64,000 bases of DNA from Ruminococcus sp. zg-924 (GTDB lineage Bacteria > Bacillota > Clostridia > Oscillospirales > Acutalibacteraceae): assembly GCF_024433635.1 (NCBI RefSeq), contig NZ_WNJZ01000004.1, forward strand, positions 79,143 to 143,142, read 5' to 3'. Position numbers and translations under genes: made by a program. The notes beneath the pieces are model-generated. The model was not told where the DNA came from. It did no database searches and was given only the letters and a program-made list of their open reading frames with translations. Below are positions 63,553 to 64,000 of this stretch, in pieces. Position 1 is the first letter of the stretch; each line of letters begins with the position of its first letter.

Positions 63553-63709
63553 TATAATCACCGACCTTAAAAGATATAAAAATTGTTTCTCAAAATGAGA
63601 AAATTATACAGGAAAAGAAGCTTAAGAACAGACAAAAGCGGTGTTTACTGCATAATGCAGAGGAATACAAGAAAAAGGTCGAAAAAACAAAAAAATAATG
63701 AAAAAAGGC
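63553..63709. other. Intergenic region between sleB and the rRNA promoters
   Basis: A/G-rich DNA with no gene seen. A short inverted repeat TTTCTCA-AAA-TGAGAAA lies near 63586-63602, upstream of sleB on its strand, and could be an operator. Confidence 0.4.
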
Positions 63710-63738
63710 TTGACAATTGAGTTGAGGGTTGATATAAT
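63710..63738 (+). promoter_or_regulatory. rRNA operon promoter P1
   Basis: TTGACA (63710-63715), 17 bases and TATAAT (63733-63738), a perfect consensus. Confidence 0.92.
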
Positions 63739-63813
63739 AGTGAAGCTGTCGCAAGAGAGGCGAGAGGGAAAGAGAAAAGCTTGAAAAAAGCATAAAAAAT
63801 TCCAAAAAAAGTC

Positions 63814-63842
63814 TTGACAGAAGCGAATGAGAGTGATATAAT
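63814..63842 (+). promoter_or_regulatory. rRNA operon promoter P2
   Basis: TTGACA (63814-63819), 17 bases and TATAAT (63837-63842), again perfect, 104 bases after P1. Tandem perfect promoters are typical of rrn operons. Confidence 0.92.
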
Positions 63843-64000
63843 TAATCTCACTGAGCTTGAGAGATGAGCAGGCCGAGAGCAACACAAAAAGTTGTAAAAA
63901 ACGGCTTGGGAATCGCAAAATCTTGTGTTCAGAACAGGACCTTGAAAATTAAACAACGCAATCAATTAACCCGTAATTAATTTGAGTTTACTCAAAATTA
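63843..64000 (+). other. Leader of an rRNA operon (16S gene just beyond the window)
   Basis: The leader contains CTTGAAAATTAAACAACG (63941 onward), the boxA-like/antitermination sequence common in Firmicutes rrn leaders, and ends in GAGTTTACTCAAAATTA, which often precedes the 16S start. The 16S gene itself is not in the window. Confidence 0.75.

Noticed and set aside
1..64000. CRISPR array
   Set aside because: No regularly spaced direct repeats of 25-40 bases were seen.

Overview
The window looks like a chromosomal segment of a Gram-positive, spore-forming Clostridia bacterium, most likely an Oscillospiraceae/Ruminococcaceae gut member. This is inference from gene content, not from a search. 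Points in favour are spore genes (spoVAD, sleB and a BofC-like gene), a Firmicutes-type fab/acc cluster run by a MarR/FabT-type repressor, FabK instead of FabI, sortase-anchored surface proteins, and a starch-binding CBM26-like module that recalls Ruminococcus bromii-type starch users. Promoters are classical sigma-A boxes with 17-base spacers, and start sites mostly have strong Shine-Dalgarno sequences.

Layout. Bases 1-9.6 kb, minus strand: a housekeeping run of trmB, an Asp-rich lipoprotein, a PhoB-type response regulator with its histidine kinase, a DUF1385 membrane protein and prmC, then recA-recX-rimO-pgsA (pgsA cut by the window edge). 9.8-13.4 kb: two D-2-hydroxyacid dehydrogenases flanking an EamA transporter and a SprT-like protein. 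13.4-23.2 kb, minus strand: a nearly complete type II fatty-acid operon, fabT-fabH-fabK-fabD-fabG-fabF-accB-fabZ-accC-accD-accA, with no acpP. 23.3-30.2 kb: a BofC-like protein, a class A penicillin-binding protein, hom-thrB-lysC, tRNA-Pro(GGG) and a decayed XRE regulator beside it. 30.3-37.7 kb: a membrane protein, PAP2 phosphatase, stand-alone spoVAD, valS, a DHHW-family protein and a NUDIX protein.

38.0-47.5 kb is the most unusual part, a sortase-dependent pilus locus. It has a promoter and a long structured leader; a 1,630-residue adhesin (signal peptide, CBM26-like module, fibro-slime/PA14-like domain split by two related inserted modules, Cna-B-like repeats, LPNAG anchor); a major pilin with a YPKN pilin lysine, E-box and LPLTG anchor; and two class C sortases with DPF lids whose genes overlap by 62 bases. 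Hairpins and a strong terminator separate adhesin, pilin and sortases, which would allow each to be made in different amounts.

47.5-62.8 kb: asnB, proBA, a serine acetyltransferase, tcdA, and metY behind a small leader ORF ending Met-Cys-Gly that looks like a cysteine sensor; then two lipoproteins (an OB-fold type and a GH3 enzyme), an AEC transporter, a Tyr/Asn/Gly-tailed membrane protein, and a cytoplasmic GH13 alpha-glucan hydrolase overlapping a pyridoxal kinase. 62.9-64.0 kb: sleB and, divergent from it, two near-perfect tandem promoters and the leader of an rRNA operon whose 16S gene should begin just past the window.

No CRISPR array, intact insertion sequence, prophage or plasmid origin was seen.
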